From positions 1 through 49,888 of the forward strand of contig NZ_FONS01000017.1 of NCBI RefSeq assembly GCF_900112985.1: a stretch of DNA of 49,888 bases, in the 5' to 3' direction. The notes under the pieces were generated by a model. It was not told the origin of the DNA. It saw nothing but the letters and a program-made list of their open reading frames with translations, and ran no database searches. Origin of the DNA: Pedobacter antarcticus (lineage in GTDB: Bacteria > Bacteroidota > Bacteroidia > Sphingobacteriales > Sphingobacteriaceae). Both the position numbers and the translations under genes were made by a program. This document shows, piece by piece, positions 26,119-34,831 of the stretch. Every line of letters begins with the position of its first letter. The first letter of the stretch is position 1.

Positions 26119-26220
26119 AGTATAATAACGTTCAAATTGATCTTTTATGTTGATAACTAAACATTCAAAAGTAGCACAAAATTTCGATATTCGTCCGACA
26201 GTTATCCCCCAGTTTTCAGC

Positions 26221-26796
26221 ATGTTATTTAGTGAACAAAACTATTCCAGAGGCCAGTTTGGCGGCAGCATAGAAGTGATATGCGGCTCTATGTTTTCAGG
26301 TAAAACCGAAGAGCTGATCCGGAGACTGAAGCGCGCAGAGATCGCTAAATTAAATGTTGAAATATTTAAACCCGCTACCGATATACGTTATGATGAGACA
26401 GCAGTGGTCTCTCACAATTATAACTCCATCCAATCTACACCGGTAAGTCATTCATCTGCCATCCTGTTATTACGTTCTGACACACAAGTTGTCGGTATTG
26501 ATGAAGCGCAGTTTTTTGACGATGAACTTCCTGAAGTTTGTAATAAGCTCGCCAATAAGGGCGTGAGGGTTATTGTTGCAGGACTGGATATGGATTTCAG
26601 CGGTCAGCCGTTTGGACCGGTGCCGGCATTAATGGCCATAGCCGAACTGGTAACCAAAGTAAATGCAGTTTGTGTACGGTGTGGAAGTCCGGCGATGTAT
26701 TCTTTCCGGCACGTAGCCAGTGAAGCAAAGATTTTATTAGGCGAAAAAGAAAGCTATGAGCCGCGTTGCAGGCCATGTTATCATGCTAAAGACTAA
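26221..26796 (+). CDS. tdk: Thymidine kinase
   Basis: Tdk phosphorylates thymidine in pyrimidine salvage. The 191-residue type II enzyme has Walker A GSMFSGKT at 22-29, GIDEAQFFDD, the substrate loop AGLDMDFSGQPFG, and two zinc CxxC pairs (CVRCG and CRPC near the end). Its length is normal. A strong hairpin follows the stop. Confidence 0.97.
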   Translation: MLFSEQNYSRGQFGGSIEVICGSMFSGKTEELIRRLKRAEIAKLNVEIFKPATDIRYDETAVVSHNYNSIQSTPVSHSSAILLLRSDTQVVGIDEAQFFDDELPEVCNKLANKGVRVIVAGLDMDFSGQPFGPVPALMAIAELVTKVNAVCVRCGSPAMYSFRHVASEAKILLGEKESYEPRCRPCYHAKD

Positions 26797-26818
26797 GATC
26801 AAATTCCATCTTATCCAC

Positions 26819-26864
26819 AAAACCCATACTTATTCACATTAAAATGTGGATAAGTATGGGTTTT
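26819..26864. terminator. Terminator after tdk
   Basis: A stem of about 20 bp (AAAACCCATACTTAT with ATAAGTATGGGTTTT as its base) has A4 and T4 at its ends. It serves tdk and could act in both directions. Confidence 0.85.
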
Positions 26865-26905
26865 ATTTCCACGCTAATGAGACGCACAAGAAAAGCGATA
26901 TACCA

Positions 26906-26940
26906 AAACAGCCTGTCTTCATTACGAAAACAGGCTGTTT
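26906..26940 (-). terminator. Terminator of the first tRNA-Phe gene
   Basis: AAACAGCCTGT and ACAGGCTGTTT form an 11-bp stem with a 13-nt loop, ending in TTTT on the minus strand. It starts 8 nt past the tRNA 3' end. Confidence 0.75.
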
Positions 26941-26941
26941 G

Positions 26942-27025
26942 TTAGAGTGGTGTGGGCCGGGATCGAACCGGCGACACAAGGATTTTCAATCCTTTGCTCT
27001 ACCGACTGAGCTACCGCACCATCTT
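26942..27025. repeat. 84-nt direct repeat containing tRNA-Phe, copy 1
   Basis: The tRNA gene with 6 nt on its 3' side (TTAGAG) and 5 nt on its 5' side (ATCTT) is identical to 36091-36174. The two repeats bracket about 9 kb of accessory genes in the same orientation. Confidence 0.85.
26948..27020 (-). tRNA. tRNA-Phe (GAA), copy 1
   Basis: The 73-nt minus-strand sequence folds as a full cloverleaf: acceptor GGTGCGG/CCACACC, D-arm GCTC/GAGC, anticodon arm AAGGA-TTGAAAA-TCCTT with anticodon GAA, T-arm GCCGG-TTCGATC-CCGGC, discriminator A. CCA is not encoded. Acceptor position 5-68 is a C-A mismatch. It has its own promoter and terminator. It is identical to the copy at 36097-36169. Confidence 0.97.
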
Positions 27026-27069
27026 ATTAAACATGATTTAAAGCATGCTCCACCTCGGTAGGTGGGCTG

Positions 27070-27100
27070 CAAATGTAGTTTCTTTTTTTGAAATACAAAA
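27070..27100 (-). promoter_or_regulatory. Promoter of tRNA-Phe copy 1
   Basis: On the minus strand TTTTG, 18 nt, TACATTTG matches the Bacteroidota promoter exactly. The second copy has the same layout and spacing, so the duplicated unit included its promoter. Confidence 0.75.
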
Positions 27101-27244
27101 TCAATTTTCTATAAAATTATCCAAAAAAGGAGTGTCAATCTCCATCCCCCTGATTTTCAGCATACACTTTTTTCAACCGGAAGCGAAAAATTTAAACAAC
27201 ACCATAAAAATGGCTGTAAATACTACATTTGTCCTAACCGGCCA

Positions 27245-27829
27245 ATGAAAGCATATGCTACTTTAACTGATCTGCAATTAACCGACCTTCTTAAAAAAGA
27301 TGATGAAGCGGCTTATAAAGAAATTTATGCGCGTTATGCACCCCTATTAGCAGACTTTACTGCGTCAAGATTATTTAGCCTGGATGATGCGAGAGATATC
27401 ATCCACGATGTATTTCTCCTGCTCTGGGAGAAAAGAAAGACACTGGTTATCAACCTGAGCCTGAAAGCATACCTTTTTGCAATTGTTCGCCATCGCATTA
27501 TTGACCGTATTCGCAAAAATGTGACTAGAGAAGAATATGCCGTTATGCTGCAGGCGCTGGCAACGGCTTATGAACCTGGAGTAGAACAACAAATCGCAGC
27601 AAAAGAGCTTCAGCAGACAATCAATCGCGCACTGGAAAGCCTCTCGCCAAGGATCCAGGAGATATACCGGCTAAGCAGAGAACAAAACAGAAGCGTATCT
27701 GAGATTGCAAATCTGCTGGGATTATCTGAACAAACAGTCAAGAATCAACTGACCGCAGCACTCAAACATTTAAGAAAGTCGCTGGCTGTCGTATCCACAC
27801 CAGCCTTCCTTTTCTGGCTACTTTCATAG
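27245..27829 (+). CDS. FecI-like ECF sigma factor
   Basis: The 194-residue protein has sigma region 2 (FTASRLFSLDDARDIIHDVFLLLWEKR, core-binding) and region 4 (RNRSVSEIANLLGL-type helix-turn-helix at SVSEIANLLGLSEQTVKNQL). The linker region 3 is absent, as in ECF factors. It would direct RNA polymerase to the adjacent receptor operon once freed by the FecR protein 73 nt downstream. A TACATTTG box at 27224-27231 leaves a leader of only about 8 nt. It belongs to the Bacteroidota-specific sigma-70 group used for surface signalling. Confidence 0.92.
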   Translation: MKAYATLTDLQLTDLLKKDDEAAYKEIYARYAPLLADFTASRLFSLDDARDIIHDVFLLLWEKRKTLVINLSLKAYLFAIVRHRIIDRIRKNVTREEYAVMLQALATAYEPGVEQQIAAKELQQTINRALESLSPRIQEIYRLSREQNRSVSEIANLLGLSEQTVKNQLTAALKHLRKSLAVVSTPAFLFWLLS

Positions 27830-27902
27830 ACAAATAAAAAATATCATTTTCCGATGGTACTACCTCTCCTTTCATCCGACTACAGTTCAAATGCAGGATT
27901 AA

Positions 27903-28892
27903 ATGAACCGTCAACAAATAGAATCTTTACTGGATAGATATCTCAAGGGTGAAACTACTACCGCAGAGAATACCGTTGTGGAGACATGGCTTGAGGAAAA
28001 CCTACATTCGAATTCGCCGTGGAGCGGTCTGGACGAACAGGAAAAGTCAAGCTGGCTTTCCGGCATCTATCAGGATTTGGAGCAGAGTAGAGAGAAAGCA
28101 CCAGAAAAGATTATTCCTGTAAAAAAGAAAAAAGCACCTTACCTGCAATTCATTGCGACAGCCGCAGCCCTGATCGCAGTACTTTTCGCGATTTATCTGC
28201 AATCTTCCGACGAATATCATACTAACCAATCCCTAAAACTTACAGCGTTAACTGTTCCTGCAGAACAAACCAGGCAGATTATGCTTCCAGACGGAAGCAA
28301 AGTCTGGGTAAATGCCGGATCAGAACTTAAATTTCCTGAGACCTTCGGCGGTGAGACCAGGGAAGTATATCTCTCGGGTGAAGCCTATTTCGATATTGCT
28401 CATCATCCCGATCGTCCCTTCCTCATTCACGTAGGAAAAATAACAACGAAAGTGCTCGGTACAGCTTTCAATATTAAAGAAGATAAGGATCAGCACCTGG
28501 TCACTGTAACTGTCACACGCGGTAAAGTAGGCGTTGCGGCCGGCACCAGACAACTGGGGATCATAACCCCCGATCATGAGCTCAGCTTCAATTTACTTAA
28601 TGAAAAGGTGATCAGGCGTAAAGTCGATGCACTTACCTCTATTGCCTGGCAGCACAGGGAACTTCAATTTGAAGATGTCACCTTTGAGCAGGCTGTATCA
28701 CAACTGGAAAAACGCTTCAATGTGAAGATAACTTTTAAAAATAACCAGCTGAAGAACTGTAGGTTCTCCGGCACCGAACCTTCCGGCGCCGGTCTGGAAC
28801 AATTATTAAAAGTAATATGCGCCATTAACCATGCAACCTACCAGACCAGCGAAGATGGAAGCATTCAAATAGACGGAAAAGGATGTAATTAA
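27903..28892 (+). CDS. FecR-family anti-sigma factor
   Basis: The 329-residue protein has a short cytoplasmic N-terminus for sigma binding and a single membrane helix at about 80-99 (YLQFIATAAALIAVLFAIYL). The periplasmic FecR domain follows with LPDGSKVWVNAGSELKFP and REVYLSGEAYFDI, and a C-terminal DUF4974-like part has FEDVTFEQAVSQLEKRFNV. It transmits the receptor signal to the sigma factor. Length and order are standard. It is part of the sigma/anti-sigma/receptor cassette. Confidence 0.93.
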   Translation: MNRQQIESLLDRYLKGETTTAENTVVETWLEENLHSNSPWSGLDEQEKSSWLSGIYQDLEQSREKAPEKIIPVKKKKAPYLQFIATAAALIAVLFAIYLQSSDEYHTNQSLKLTALTVPAEQTRQIMLPDGSKVWVNAGSELKFPETFGGETREVYLSGEAYFDIAHHPDRPFLIHVGKITTKVLGTAFNIKEDKDQHLVTVTVTRGKVGVAAGTRQLGIITPDHELSFNLLNEKVIRRKVDALTSIAWQHRELQFEDVTFEQAVSQLEKRFNVKITFKNNQLKNCRFSGTEPSGAGLEQLLKVICAINHATYQTSEDGSIQIDGKGCN

Positions 28893-28905
28893 ATTTTTTG
28901 AACCT

Positions 28906-28986
28906 AAGACGATACTCCAGGAATAGCGTCTTAAAATAACCTGTAAGCCGGCGGGAATCGGCTCACAGGTATCCCGGTAAACCGGG
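28906..28986 (+). promoter_or_regulatory. Three consecutive hairpins in the receptor leader
   Basis: Between fecR and the receptor gene lie AAGACG/CGTCTT (28906-28932), ACCTGT-AGCCG/CGGCT-ACAGGT (28939-28970) and CCCGG-taaa-CCGGG (28973-28986). They end 38 nt before the receptor ATG. No T run follows the third, so this is not an ordinary terminator. It may be a structured leader or a processing site. Confidence 0.5.
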
Positions 28987-29023
28987 GTTTAATCGATTGG
29001 AAATCAATAAAACATTTAAAAGT

Positions 29024-31822
29024 ATGAATATTTCTGCGAAAAAGCGGGATCAGGGAGGTCTATGCTCCAGATTAAAGACTAACAGCGTTACTACACCAAC
29101 AATAGCCATTCAATTTATGCGAATCAGCTTTATCTATATATTACTAACAGCTGCAACACTGAATATGTTAATGGCTTTTGATTTGAAGGCGCAGGACATG
29201 AATACGGAAACTATAAGGCTGGAGCTTCACCAGGAAAATCTTTTAACAGCCATCAGAAAAATAGAAAAGCAAAGTAGTCTCAGGTTTTTTTTCAGAAGCA
29301 GCGACATTGAAGCAGTCAAACCATTAAATTTCAGCTCAGGACCCCGTACGATCCGACAAACCTTAACCGAAATACTAAAAGGATCCGGCCTGACTTTCCG
29401 GCAGGTTGATCAAACAATTCTGATTGAAAAAAAAAGCCAGCAGCAGAAAAACCAGATCGAAGGAAAAATAACAGGAACTGATGGCCTGCCTATCCCCTAT
29501 GCTACTATTGCCCTTAGAAAAACCAATGAATCCGATATACTAAAGACGGTCAGTACCGACAGCCTTGGTAATTACAAATTCGATTTGCCAGAAAACGGCG
29601 ATTACCTGCTGGACATTTCGGCTATTGGTATGCAGAAAAAAACCGTTAGCATTACCATTATAAATCAGGAGACCACCATACTGGAAGACATCATGCTAAG
29701 CGATCAGGCCGGTAATTTAAAGGAAGTTACAGTGATCGGCAAAAAAGCATTTATAGAACAAAAGATAGATAAAACTGTGATTAATGTTGGTAGTCTGATT
29801 TCCAATAATGGAGCTAATGCACTGGAAGTACTGGAGAAATCGCCGGGCGTAGTGGTTGACGGAAATGGTACGATCAGTTTTAAGGGGAAACCAGGCGTTA
29901 CTATATTCCTGGATGGAAAACCAACCTACCTATCCGGAGCGAATCTTGCTAACTATTTGAAATCTATACCTGCCTCATTGCTGGAACAGATAGAATTGAT
30001 GGATAACCCTCCAGCGAAATTTGATGCAGCGGGTGATGCCGGCATTATTAATATCACTACTAAAAAAACGAAAACTGCCGGATTCAACGGCTCTGTCGCC
30101 GCAAATTACAGCCAGGCACATTACGGTCAGACCAGTGAAAGTGTAAACCTAAATTACCGGGTCAACAAAATAAATCTGTTTTCCAGTGCCTCCTACGCAC
30201 TTAAGCAAGACTTCCGACAGTTTGGAGAAACCCGGGAATATTTTGACAAACAGGGTCTGTTACGGAATGTATTTGAGGTAAATGCACATATGAAACCAGT
30301 CAGTAATAGTGGCAATCTGAAAATTGGAATGGATTACTACCACTCCCCTAAAACGACCTGGGGCATTATTTTTACCGGATCATTATCACCAAGAAAGGAA
30401 ACCTTTACAGGAGAAACCTGGCTACTAAACCAAAACAGAGGGCTGGACTCCATCATCTATGCAAAAAATACAGGCAAGGCTCATTTTAACAATGGCGGTG
30501 TGAACCTAAACTACAGCCATCAGTTTGACAGCCTGGGAAGATCAATTACATTTGACCTGGACGGGCTAACTTATAGCTCCACCAATAAACAACGCTTTTT
30601 CAATCAGAGTTTCGATGCGGTAGGCAATCCAGGTCATACACAAATCATTACCGACAATCTTCCAACCAGCATCCAGATCTATTCGGCAAAAACAGATTAT
30701 ACCCGTCCTTTAAAGGGAAAAGCGAGAATAGATGCAGGCTTAAAGACCAGTTATATTGAAACAGATAATCAGGCTAACTATTTTAACGAGATCAATGGAG
30801 AATCCATCACCGACCCCAACTTCACGAATCACTTTCTCTATAAAGAGAACATTAATGCGGGATACCTGAATTTTAATACCTCCTTCAGAAGATTCGCTTT
30901 ACAAACAGGTTTAAGGGTCGAGAATACCAATTCCAAAGGCCATCAAATAGGAAATGAGATACGGGCAGACTCCTCTTTCACAAAAAGTTATACCAATCTC
31001 TTTCCCACAGCTTACCTTTCTTATAAATTAGATTCCGCAGGTAGGCATTTACTGATCCTTTCATTTGGGCGCAGAATTCGCAGGCCATTTTATCAGGATC
31101 TGAATCCTTTTGTGACCATTATTGATAAGTACTCTTATTTTTCAGGAAATCCATTCTTGAAACCACAGTTTTCAAACGCATTAAAAGCATCTTACAGTTA
31201 TAAAAGCTTACTGACAGCTTCGCTCCACTATATGAAGACCAAAGACCTTCAAAATGAGGTAATCAGGCAGGATGGTGATATTTTTATAGATGGAGTCGGA
31301 AACATAGGTACTGCGAAATACATCGGTGCCTCCCTTACCCTATCCCTCTCACCATATCCCTGGTGGATGACCAATACTTATATGCAGGTTTTTAACACCT
31401 CATTTAAGGGGCGTTTATTCGACACCTTTCTGGATGAATCCAGAACTATGGGAGAAATTAATATGACGAATATTTTCACCTTACCAAAAGGCTGGGGAAT
31501 GGAACTCAGTGGCTTCTATGTTTCAAAGCGCAGTGTAGCTCAATTCATAAATAACGGTACCGGGCAGTTAAATGCAGGTATACAGAAAAAAGTCTTGGAG
31601 AATAAGGGTACCATCTCTTTCAATGTCCGTGATATCCTGAAAACATATAATAACAATGGGATTACTACTAATATCCCAAATGCGACTGAAGCATTCAGAA
31701 ACAGATACAACTCACAGTCCTTTACTTTAGCCTTCAATTATAGCTTTGGCAGTTCAGGTAATAAAAAGTCGAAGCGTGAAACGGGAAGCGCAGACATAGA
31801 AAAAGCCCGTATTAAACAGTAA
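29024..31822 (+). CDS. STN-domain TonB-dependent receptor (OMP_b-brl_3 type)
   Basis: The 932-residue protein from the ATG at 29024 has a signal segment (FMRISFIYILLTAATLNMLM, preceded by about 30 residues) and an STN domain (IRLELHQENLLTAIRKIEKQ) that signals to FecR. A carboxypeptidase-regulatory domain (ITGTDGLPIPYATIALRKTN), a plug (VLEKSPGVVVDGNGTISFKG) and a barrel with GRRIRRPFYQDLNPF follow. The last motif marks the outer-membrane beta-barrel family 3. It imports an unknown ligand and reports its presence to the sigma factor. There is no SusD or ligand-processing gene downstream. A TTG nine codons upstream is an alternative start. Confidence 0.92.
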   Translation: MNISAKKRDQGGLCSRLKTNSVTTPTIAIQFMRISFIYILLTAATLNMLMAFDLKAQDMNTETIRLELHQENLLTAIRKIEKQSSLRFFFRSSDIEAVKPLNFSSGPRTIRQTLTEILKGSGLTFRQVDQTILIEKKSQQQKNQIEGKITGTDGLPIPYATIALRKTNESDILKTVSTDSLGNYKFDLPENGDYLLDISAIGMQKKTVSITIINQETTILEDIMLSDQAGNLKEVTVIGKKAFIEQKIDKTVINVGSLISNNGANALEVLEKSPGVVVDGNGTISFKGKPGVTIFLDGKPTYLSGANLANYLKSIPASLLEQIELMDNPPAKFDAAGDAGIINITTKKTKTAGFNGSVAANYSQAHYGQTSESVNLNYRVNKINLFSSASYALKQDFRQFGETREYFDKQGLLRNVFEVNAHMKPVSNSGNLKIGMDYYHSPKTTWGIIFTGSLSPRKETFTGETWLLNQNRGLDSIIYAKNTGKAHFNNGGVNLNYSHQFDSLGRSITFDLDGLTYSSTNKQRFFNQSFDAVGNPGHTQIITDNLPTSIQIYSAKTDYTRPLKGKARIDAGLKTSYIETDNQANYFNEINGESITDPNFTNHFLYKENINAGYLNFNTSFRRFALQTGLRVENTNSKGHQIGNEIRADSSFTKSYTNLFPTAYLSYKLDSAGRHLLILSFGRRIRRPFYQDLNPFVTIIDKYSYFSGNPFLKPQFSNALKASYSYKSLLTASLHYMKTKDLQNEVIRQDGDIFIDGVGNIGTAKYIGASLTLSLSPYPWWMTNTYMQVFNTSFKGRLFDTFLDESRTMGEINMTNIFTLPKGWGMELSGFYVSKRSVAQFINNGTGQLNAGIQKKVLENKGTISFNVRDILKTYNNNGITTNIPNATEAFRNRYNSQSFTLAFNYSFGSSGNKKSKRETGSADIEKARIKQ

Positions 31823-31883
31823 GCATCGGCTTTATTCCAGCAACCGAAAAAAAGTTTGCTGGAATAAAGCCGATGCTTACTGT
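31816..31883. repeat. 28-bp perfect inverted repeat at the end of the receptor gene
   Basis: Arms 31816-31843 and 31856-31883 are exact complements around a 12-nt A-rich loop. The left arm includes the last codons and stop of the receptor gene. It probably acts as a terminator, but it is unusually long and has no T run after the right arm, so a decayed insertion or a processing site is also possible. Confidence 0.7.
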
Positions 31884-31954
31884 ATGAATTTCCTGCTTGA
31901 TCCTATTAAAACACAACGTTTTTGATAAAGCAAACCAATATCTTTATAAAAGAG

Positions 31955-32146
31955 ATGAACACCAGCCATTTAATATATTGCAAAAAACAACTGTCAAGGT
32001 TATTATTAACCGGCCTATTGTTCTTTTCACTTTTCAGCATTTCCGCGCCGGCTGGTTTTTCGTCCATACAGGTACAAAAGACTGCCACTGAAGCCTCCTG
32101 CCCGCAAACCACGATCCATCCGGTACACGTGTCTTTTATACAGTAA
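31955..32146 (+). CDS. Small exported peptide, unknown function
   Basis: This 63-residue ORF starts MNTSHLIYCKKQLSRLLLTG and has a hydrophobic stretch (LLLTGLLFFSLFSISAPAGF) that looks like a signal peptide, leaving a mature part of about 30 residues with one Cys. An upstream in-frame ATG at 31922 is possible. It lies 130 nt past the receptor stop. I recognise no family and the evidence for expression is only its shape and place. Confidence 0.35.
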   Translation: MNTSHLIYCKKQLSRLLLTGLLFFSLFSISAPAGFSSIQVQKTATEASCPQTTIHPVHVSFIQ

Positions 32147-32439
32147 AGCGGAATTTTACTAGTTTACCCAATTGGAAGATTCAAATCAGAACTGCAGGAT
32201 TCGCAGCAGTATACAAACACACCCAATTATACACAATTCGGTTTAATAGGCTTCTCGATCAATTTAAGCTATTGAAATCTTGAATCGCAATCGCCTACGA
32301 TGCCGCTAATCCCAGTGCTTACCAGAAAGAACCTGCAGATATGTAAATTAATTCACCAGCCCGTCCCTTTTAGGCACGGCTCTATGAGTTAATCAAGGCC
32401 GCCTGTGTGTAGCCATTCCTTAATTTTCAAGCAGAATAA
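32147..32439. other. Gene-poor spacer after the first small peptide
   Basis: About 290 nt with no convincing ORF. One short plus-strand frame (32285-32345) reads IAIAYDAANPSAYQKEPADM before a stop, which has protein-like composition and could be the tail of a lost gene. Confidence 0.3.
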
Positions 32440-32634
32440 ATGCAAAGTTTAAAGAAAGCTTTCAGACTGCTGTGTCTGTCTGCACTTATTATATTGGCCT
32501 CTTTTGAAGTAGGCCTAAGTGGCGGAATCGCTATACCCGTATCCAGAAAAAGAGAAGACAATACAATCACAACAGAACTGGTAGAAGCAAATAATGAAGA
32601 CTCAGATTCCCAAAAAGAACAAAAAACCAGGTAA
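32440..32634 (+). CDS. Small exported peptide with charged tail, unknown function
   Basis: The 64-residue ORF begins MQSLKKAFRLLCLSALIILA, a typical signal peptide, then VGLSGGIAIPVSRKRED and a Glu/Asp/Gln-rich tail. The double Gly after the hydrophobic core could be a cleavage site. It is the second such small exported ORF downstream of the receptor. I recognise no family. Confidence 0.4.
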   Translation: MQSLKKAFRLLCLSALIILASFEVGLSGGIAIPVSRKREDNTITTELVEANNEDSDSQKEQKTR

Positions 32635-33149
32635 CCAAAAAAGCTCCATATTTGTCTGAAGCTTTCTGTTAGAGTGGTGTGGCAGGGATAAGTTTTTCAA
32701 GAAATTTCCTATCTGATTTCTGTAGAATAAAGGATTTGGATTTATAAATGATTTAGCGATATGATGTGAGTATCTCAATATGTTAAAATTATGCTGAGAT
32801 AACTGCATCATTAGATTATTTCAAAAAACGTTCTGAACATTCCATACCCATGGTCTCGGAGAATATTACGCAATTCTGAAGAATTGAAATTCCCAAAGAT
32901 TCTTACACTAGATATATGCTAGCAATAAATATAAATATGTGATCTCAGTAATCTGCGTCCGGCAATTATGTAAATTATCTAGATCATTCCGGAGAATTGA
33001 AATTACATCGGTAGTCTTTGCACGAATCCACGTTAAAAACTGCTGGCCCATAACAATATACAGGACGAACACTGGATTAGATCTTGCCATGGAGGAGGAT
33101 GGGATATTGCGCTGAGAAAGCAGAATCAGACAGTATTATTGGTATAAAT
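32635..33149. other. Gene-poor spacer with tRNA-Phe remnant and imperfect repeats
   Basis: More than 500 nt without a credible gene. It contains the tRNA-Phe 3' remnant (32668-32689) and two 19-nt near-identical motifs at 32873-32891 and 32986-33004 (17 of 19 identical, core AGAATTGAAATT). A minus-strand frame at 32908-33090 is open but has no recognisable features. Confidence 0.45.
32668..32689 (-). repeat. Remnant of a tRNA-Phe 3' end
   Basis: GTTAGAGTGGTGTGG is identical to the 3' end and flank of both tRNA-Phe genes, and the match continues as c-GGGAT with one base lost. A weak AAAGCT/AGCTTT hairpin lies before it, in the place where each intact copy has its terminator. This looks like a third, decayed tRNA-Phe end. 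Confidence 0.55.
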
Positions 33150-34154
33150 CTATATGATATATAAGACGAATAAGGATGTAAGGATAAAGCATAACAACAG
33201 TACGAAAGTTGCGATCCTAGCACGATTAGACAATGGTTGAACACCATTGCTAGCTGGGAAAAACGATATAATCAGTATGGAAAAATATAGCCATGAAAAG
33301 AAAAGTGTGACGGCACCAGAGATCTTCCGCCAAAGGTCGAGGTCGAGTAACCAGGGGTAAACCAGAATACTGATGAGCACCAAACCTGAAAAGCAAAGTG
33401 TAATATATTTGAGAACTTCTTTATTTTGTCTGACCTGGAAGTTATAACGGATGTTCATGTTCTGTACGGTCGAAAAGGGGATGATAAAAATATCACCAGG
33501 TATATGTTTCATCCCATTCTGGGATTGTGAGAACCTGCTTGCACCTGTAAGATAAATGGTATCCAATTCATTTTTGGTATTCAAGGTATATTGCGTTAGC
33601 AGTCCTGAAAAAAGATTTGATTTCCCATCATTATCCTTGAGCATTAGGTCCACTTCTGTAGATAAAAACTTTCCCCTGCCTGTCATCTTAAATTCCGGTG
33701 TACGCAGAATCTCCCCTTTAAAATAATAATGCCATTGGTTGAGAAACCTGAAGGCTGGAAACTTTAAGTCAAGACTAAGCATCCTGATAACTTTGAACAA
33801 AAAGAAACCAAGAGCGGCAGCAAGTACAACCGAATAAACTGCATAAAATAATACATTAAGTAGTTGATCTGGTGTAACATTGGGAAGCTTATTATCCACT
33901 ATATTTCTATATAAAGTCTGGAGCATTATTCTCCAATCCTGATAACTTACGTTGATAATGCGACTAAAGGTCAATGCACTGATAATCTGCACCAAAATTC
34001 CCCAGAAGAGACTTGTTATGATCCGATCCGCAAAAATACCAGTATTAAATTGACCTGAAAATGCACCCTGAAAAAAGAACCGCTTAAAAATGATTCCCGG
34101 AACAATCAGAATAACGATATACCCAAAACTGAACAAAGTAACACTTGTATCCAC
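33150..34154 (-). CDS. Multi-pass membrane protein, DUF6338-like, unknown function
   Basis: The 334-residue protein has an N-terminal membrane helix pair (FSFGYIVILIVPGIIFKRFF; ITSLFWGILVQIISAL), a further helix near 105-125 and a soluble beta-rich middle. In the middle, WHYYFKG is followed by LKDNDGKSNLFSGLLTQYTL, LDTIYLTGA and IPGDIFIIPFSTVQNMNI; three or four helices end the protein. The W-Y-F and dG...G.L..Y...IYL pattern resembles DUF6338 membrane proteins, a comparison from memory. The start is GTG at 34154, only 4 nt after the small upstream gene, so the two are one operon. It lies in the tRNA-Phe-bounded island near an AbiH gene, so a defence role is possible. Confidence 0.6.
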   Translation of the reverse strand: MDTSVTLFSFGYIVILIVPGIIFKRFFFQGAFSGQFNTGIFADRIITSLFWGILVQIISALTFSRIINVSYQDWRIMLQTLYRNIVDNKLPNVTPDQLLNVLFYAVYSVVLAAALGFFLFKVIRMLSLDLKFPAFRFLNQWHYYFKGEILRTPEFKMTGRGKFLSTEVDLMLKDNDGKSNLFSGLLTQYTLNTKNELDTIYLTGASRFSQSQNGMKHIPGDIFIIPFSTVQNMNIRYNFQVRQNKEVLKYITLCFSGLVLISILVYPWLLDLDLWRKISGAVTLFFSWLYFSILIISFFPASNGVQPLSNRARIATFVLLLCFILTSLFVLYII

Positions 34155-34158
34155 TTAA

Positions 34159-34389
34159 CTAGGTGGTTAATTCTAGTTCCTGATCATTACTTAATTTAAC
34201 CTTTTCAGTACCGTGTTTGCCAGCATTCTCTAGTTTCCGAAGTTTTTCCAGTGCTTCTAGATAGTTCTTTTTATCATCTGGATTAGCCATAATTTCCTTG
34301 ACGCGATTGCTCATTACATCGGTATCTGAACTGAAAAATGTCTCGAGGAGATTTTTCATACTGATAGATAATTCTTTAATGATGGTCAT
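34159..34389 (-). CDS. Small helical protein paired with the membrane gene
   Basis: The 76-residue protein from the ATG at 34389 is charged and mostly helical, with MKNLLETFFSSDTDVMSNRV and KKNYLEALEKLRKLENAGK. It ends in an acidic LELTT. A longer frame to 34473 adds an implausible hydrophobic N-terminus. It is the first gene of a two-gene operon, 4 nt before the membrane protein. I recognise no family. Its size and pairing suggest a regulator, adaptor or antitoxin-like partner, which is inference. Confidence 0.5.
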   Translation of the reverse strand: MTIIKELSISMKNLLETFFSSDTDVMSNRVKEIMANPDDKKNYLEALEKLRKLENAGKHGTEKVKLSNDQELELTT

Positions 34390-34831
34390 GACAATAAGAT
34401 AAGTGTTTACCAATATAAATAATTTTATGCAGATGTGTAACCAGGAGCTAAAAAAAATACTAAGCCTTGACATATCAACAACTTCTGATTTCGCTAATTG
34501 TTTTCGGTGATATTATTGGTATCAAAGAATCTTACTTAATTCAACGGCAGAGCTGATTGCATCAGCTTCGATACTATCCAATCTAAACATGCATATGTCA
34601 ACTGTAAAGAGGCTTAATCAGATTTAAATCTGCCGGTTTTGTCTCGTTCTTCATCTCGCCAATATAAAATAGAAAAACACCGAATCGAAAAACTTCTAAG
34701 CTAACAACATCATTGAATTGATTTCAAGTCCCGAAGCAAGTGTAGATCTCATAATGAATCGTCTGAACTGACCCATAACTAAACTAAATGCCAGGCAGTT
34801 TTCTTTGGTTAACCTCTATAGGGTTTTTTTA
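34390..34831. other. Gene-poor spacer upstream of the small/membrane operon
   Basis: About 440 nt with no convincing ORF on either strand. The operon promoter should lie at the low-coordinate end of this stretch, but I see no clear TAnnTTTG box with good spacing. Confidence 0.35.

Noticed and set aside
31897..32112. Other frames overlapping the first small exported peptide on both strands
   Set aside because: Only the 31955 frame has a signal-peptide shape; the others look like shadows.
32908..33090. 60-codon minus-strand frame in the gene-poor spacer
   Set aside because: No recognisable motif, no promoter or start signal, and it spans one of the imperfect repeats; at most a remnant.
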